Shown here in pieces: positions 61,205-64,000 of a stretch of DNA of 64,000 bases (its first letter is position 1; the number at the start of each line of letters is the position of its first letter). A model generated the notes under the pieces. It made no database searches. It was not told where the DNA came from and was given only the letters and a program-made list of their open reading frames with translations. Source of the DNA: Psychrobacillus psychrotolerans (lineage in GTDB: Bacteria; Bacillota; Bacilli; Bacillales_A; Planococcaceae); NCBI RefSeq assembly GCF_900115805.1, contig NZ_FOXU01000002.1, forward strand, positions 434,001-498,000, given 5' to 3'. The translations under genes were made by a program, and so were the position numbers.

Positions 61205-62452
61205 ATGATTACACGCATTGCTGTACTAGGATCGGCCAATTTCATCAAACGTTTAAGAAGTTTTGAACATGAACTTCCATCCATTAAAATGGATTATTAT
61301 ACATATAATATACCTTCTGATGCAAAAGATATAGTATCAATTATAAAACCTTGTGATGCCGTATTTTTTTCAGGATCATTTCCATTTTACTACGCGCAAG
61401 AGTCTGTTTTAAAACTACCAATTCCATCTTTTTATTTGAAACAAGATGAAAGCGTTATCACTACTACTCTACTATCACTTAGCTTTACTCATCCAACTGC
61501 CATACATAAATTATCAGTTGACATAATCGATCCAGCAAGTGCAATGAGTGTTTTAGAGGATATTGGGCAGTTCAATGAAACACCCTTTTTGATGAAAATT
61601 GATACCTCCTTTGACTTAGAGGAAATAGTAGCATTCCACACAAACTTGCAGAAAAATGGATCCTCCTTATTAGCCATAACTAGTATTCACGCAGTTTATC
61701 AAAGATTAAGGGACAACGGTTTGTCTGTCGTTCGAATGATTGATCCAAAAAGCTCTATCATTAAGGGATTAGAGGATACAAAATCACTTGCCCTTCTATT
61801 CAAAAGTCAGTCAGCCAAAATAGCCATTGGTTATATACAAACAAGTAAAAGTCAGGCCATTTCAGAAGACAAAGTAAAACAGATTGCAGCAGCTATTCAA
61901 GCTAACACCGTAAAAGAAGCAGACAATTTATATAGCTTATTTTCAACTCAAGGTAATGTGGAAGAAGCTTTAAACAATAATTCCATGATTAATTCCTGGT
62001 TGAGTTCATCTTCTTCACCCATTAAAATCGCTTTCGGCTATGGCAAAACAGTTATAGAAGCTACTCAAAATGCAAAGGACGCCCTATCTTATACTACTGA
62101 TAATACAGCTTACTTATTAACGGGTTCCAAGGAATTACTCGGACCGTTTCCGAACAGCAATAGACAGGTAGAACTGAAAAATAGTGATCCACTGCTTGTG
62201 CAAATAGCGAAACAAACAACATTAAGCCCAGCAAACTTGTCCAAAGTAGTAAAATTTAGTCGTCTAAGAAAGTCCACCGAGTTTACTGCATATGATCTAG
62301 AAGTCTATTTACAAGTTAGTAGAAGAACCACTGAACGTATCTTAAAAAAACTTACAGACCATGGGTATGCACAGATCATAGGGGAAGAGATGACCTATCA
62401 ACAAGGCCGACCACGCGCTATATACGAGCTAAACTTTCCAACCTACAGCTAG
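61205..62452 (+). CDS. Putative transcriptional regulator with C-terminal winged HTH
   Basis: 415 residues. N-terminal 110 residues resemble a response or periplasmic-binding-like alpha/beta fold (IAVLGSANFIKRLRSF). Two related segments in the middle (AKIAIGYIQTSKSQAISEDK and IKIAFGYGKTVIEATQNAKDAL) suggest GGDEF- or GTP cyclohydrolase III-like folds. The last 65 form a winged HTH (FTAYDLEVYLQVSRRTTERIL, ... GRPRAIYEL). GAGGTGACCCA precedes the ATG. Divergent from the enolase-superfamily operon by 89 bp, its likely target. Confidence 0.7.
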   Translation: MITRIAVLGSANFIKRLRSFEHELPSIKMDYYTYNIPSDAKDIVSIIKPCDAVFFSGSFPFYYAQESVLKLPIPSFYLKQDESVITTTLLSLSFTHPTAIHKLSVDIIDPASAMSVLEDIGQFNETPFLMKIDTSFDLEEIVAFHTNLQKNGSSLLAITSIHAVYQRLRDNGLSVVRMIDPKSSIIKGLEDTKSLALLFKSQSAKIAIGYIQTSKSQAISEDKVKQIAAAIQANTVKEADNLYSLFSTQGNVEEALNNNSMINSWLSSSSSPIKIAFGYGKTVIEATQNAKDALSYTTDNTAYLLTGSKELLGPFPNSNRQVELKNSDPLLVQIAKQTTLSPANLSKVVKFSRLRKSTEFTAYDLEVYLQVSRRTTERILKKLTDHGYAQIIGEEMTYQQGRPRAIYELNFPTYS

Positions 62453-62681
62453 AAACTCGACATCTGCATCGCAATATCAATCAATATCTTGTAATAGAAT
62501 TTCTATGAAAAACCAGGAAAAAGATTCCCGGTCCTTTAAGAACAAAATTATTATTTCCGAAGTGCTTTGGACAGACAGATTTATTTCTATATGATTAGCA
62601 GGTTACTTTTCTTGAAGCTAATCATGACTATCATCATGACCGACATTTCTTTTCGGTAATTTTATAGCGTTTGCCTTCCAT

Positions 62682-62717
62682 CAAAAAAGGGAGTTCTAAT
62701 AAGAACTCCCTTTTTCT
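62682..62717. terminator. Bidirectional terminator between regulator and nhaC
   Basis: AAAAAGGGAGTTCT/AGAACTCCCTTTTT stem with AATA loop; A/T tracts on both sides. Confidence 0.9.
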
Positions 62718-62741
62718 ATTCAATGCTTGCACATTTTCGAA

Positions 62742-64000
62742 TTATGCTTCTGCAGTTTCTTTACTCAATATCTCTAACTTCTCAGCCTCTGATATTTTTT
62801 GAATCGTAAAGCCAGTCATGGCATAGATAATAGAAATAATTGGTACGATAAAGTTTAAAACGGCAAATGCTGCATACTCCGCTACCCCAACACCTAATGT
62901 CGCTAAGATAAACACTCCACACGTATTCCAAGGAACAAAGACCGAAGTAAGTGTACCTCCATCTTCTAAAGCCCGTGATAGGTTTTTAGAATGTAATCCC
63001 ATTTTTGTGTATGACTTCGAAAACATACGAGCTGGCACAACGATAGAAATGTATTGCTCTGAGCAAGTTGCATTCGTCGCGAAACATGCAACAATTGTAG
63101 ATGCGATAAGCGATCCTGCTGATTTAGCAAATTTTAAGATTTGACTCATAATGGATTGAAGCATTCCTGAGTATTCCAGTATCCCACCGAAAGTCATCGC
63201 AACAATCGTCATGGAAACTGTATACATCATCGAATCTAAGCCACCACGGTTAAACAATTCGTCTACCATCGCATTCCCAGTATCGATTACATACCCACTC
63301 TGCAATGCTCCAACTGCATCTGCAACATTGCCGCCTTGGATAAGTATTTGAGATAAAAAGCCCAATAAAATCCCAACAAGCAATGCTGGTATAGCTGGTA
63401 CTTTAAGCGCAACTAATACTATTACCGCAAGTGGAACTAGTAATAACCATGGCGAAATGACGAAGCTTTGATCTAACATAGATATTGTTTGGTTAATACC
63501 TTCTTGGTCGATATTACTAGATTTATATCTATTTCCAAGGAAAGCATATACACCAAGAGCTATTAAAATTCCTGGTATTGTCGTATAAAACATATGTTTA
63601 ATATGTACAAAAAGATCTGTGCCCGTTAATCCCGCAGCAAGGTTTGTTGTATCAGATAATGGCGACATCTTGTCCCCAAAGTATGCTCCTGAAATTACAG
63701 CTCCAGCAATCATTCCAGCCGGAATTCCCATACTAAGACCAATTCCCATTCCTGCAACACCAATAGTTCCCATAGTAGACCATGAACTACCGATGGCTAG
63801 AGAAACAATGGCGCAAATTACACATATTGTCACTAAGAAGAAAGCAGGAGTAATAATTTTCAAACCATAAAAAATCATTGTAGCGACTACTCCTCCACCA
63901 ATCCAAGCACCAATGATCAGTCCTACCAAAATAATAATAACTACTGCTGGTAATGCTAATTTAATACCTTTGTACATCATTTCCTCAATATCAGACCATT
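62742..64000 (-). CDS. nhaC: NhaC family Na+/H+ antiporter, N-terminal end outside window
   Basis: At least 419 codons; the frame runs open to the window edge (WSDIEEMMYKGIKLALPA), where related proteins have more residues, so the start lies outside. About eleven membrane helices. NhaC hallmarks: SSWSTMGTIGVAGMGIG, SGAYFGDKMSPLSDTTNLA, FATNATCSEQYISIVV and DGGTLTSVFVPWNTCG. Exchanges sodium for protons, and some members exchange malate and lactate with sodium. Regulation not visible. Confidence 0.92.
   Translation of the reverse strand, partial: WSDIEEMMYKGIKLALPAVVIIILVGLIIGAWIGGGVVATMIFYGLKIITPAFFLVTICVICAIVSLAIGSSWSTMGTIGVAGMGIGLSMGIPAGMIAGAVISGAYFGDKMSPLSDTTNLAAGLTGTDLFVHIKHMFYTTIPGILIALGVYAFLGNRYKSSNIDQEGINQTISMLDQSFVISPWLLLVPLAVIVLVALKVPAIPALLVGILLGFLSQILIQGGNVADAVGALQSGYVIDTGNAMVDELFNRGGLDSMMYTVSMTIVAMTFGGILEYSGMLQSIMSQILKFAKSAGSLIASTIVACFATNATCSEQYISIVVPARMFSKSYTKMGLHSKNLSRALEDGGTLTSVFVPWNTCGVFILATLGVGVAEYAAFAVLNFIVPIISIIYAMTGFTIQKISEAEKLEILSKETAEA

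Overview
The window looks like chromosomal DNA of a low-GC Gram-positive, spore-former-type bacterium of the order Bacillales, most like Planococcaceae (Psychrobacillus, Lysinibacillus or Sporosarcina relatives). This rests on strong AGGAGG-type ribosome binding sites, frequent TTG/GTG starts, rho-independent terminators, S-box, cobalamin, Fur, BirA and NrdR control elements, a Lia-type envelope-stress operon, and small families typical of Bacillales (YhfH, YkvS/DUF2187, DUF3243, YflT, BsuPI). No phage, insertion sequence, CRISPR, tRNA or rRNA was seen. The genus is an inference from protein flavour, not from a marker gene.

Layout. 1-5.7 kb, minus strand: 5' part of a class I ribonucleotide reductase large subunit behind an NrdR box pair and a cobalamin riboswitch, a YflT-type stress protein, and a metallophosphoesterase-DedA-UppP membrane/lipid operon. 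5.9-10 kb, plus: a liaI-liaH-liaF-liaS-liaR-like envelope-stress operon, with a dispersed intergenic repeat and hairpins between liaH and liaF. 10-16 kb: GNAT, P-loop kinase-like and DinB genes, a broken NERD gene, a five-copy 21-bp tandem repeat, and an OmpR-type two-component system with a small membrane ORF between regulator and kinase. 16-23.5 kb: two BsuPI lipoproteins flanking an ASCH protein, then the glyoxylate shunt (aceA-aceB) divergent from a LytTR regulator with phased direct repeats between them, an EamA exporter and an excisionase-like HTH protein. 23.7-26.4 kb: an S-box controlled O-acetylhomoserine sulfhydrylase and a short homoserine dehydrogenase.

26.5-37 kb: a PlsY-like acyltransferase, a DUF218 protein, oligoendopeptidase F, a frameshifted RDD membrane protein, a redox group (DoxX, FMN reductase, TetR, SDR) with visible operators, a YhhN protein, peptidase T and an EamA-like transporter. 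37-46 kb: a YhgE/Pip protein, malic enzyme, a Fur-controlled divergent pair formed by an FhuF-like reductase and a probable small RNA, DUF3243, BirA-controlled bioY, an AI-2E family transporter and a NUDIX hydrolase. 46-54 kb: DbpA-type helicase, RecQ, an RlmI-like methyltransferase, YqeY, ferritin and a squalene/phytoene synthase-like protein. 54-64 kb: a MerR regulator with its MFS pump (classic 19-bp spacer operator), an unrecognised large membrane protein, a second MFS transporter, a GNAT/enolase-superfamily pair with a divergent regulator, and the start-truncated NhaC antiporter at the window edge.

The most notable items are the candidate Fur-regulated small RNA at about 41.07-41.21 kb, with C-rich unpaired tracts resembling FsrA logic; the double control of ribonucleotide reductase by NrdR and B12; the LytTR-type direct repeats in front of the glyoxylate operon; the textbook MerR promoter at 55.2 kb; and the small transmembrane ORF translationally linked to a sensor kinase.
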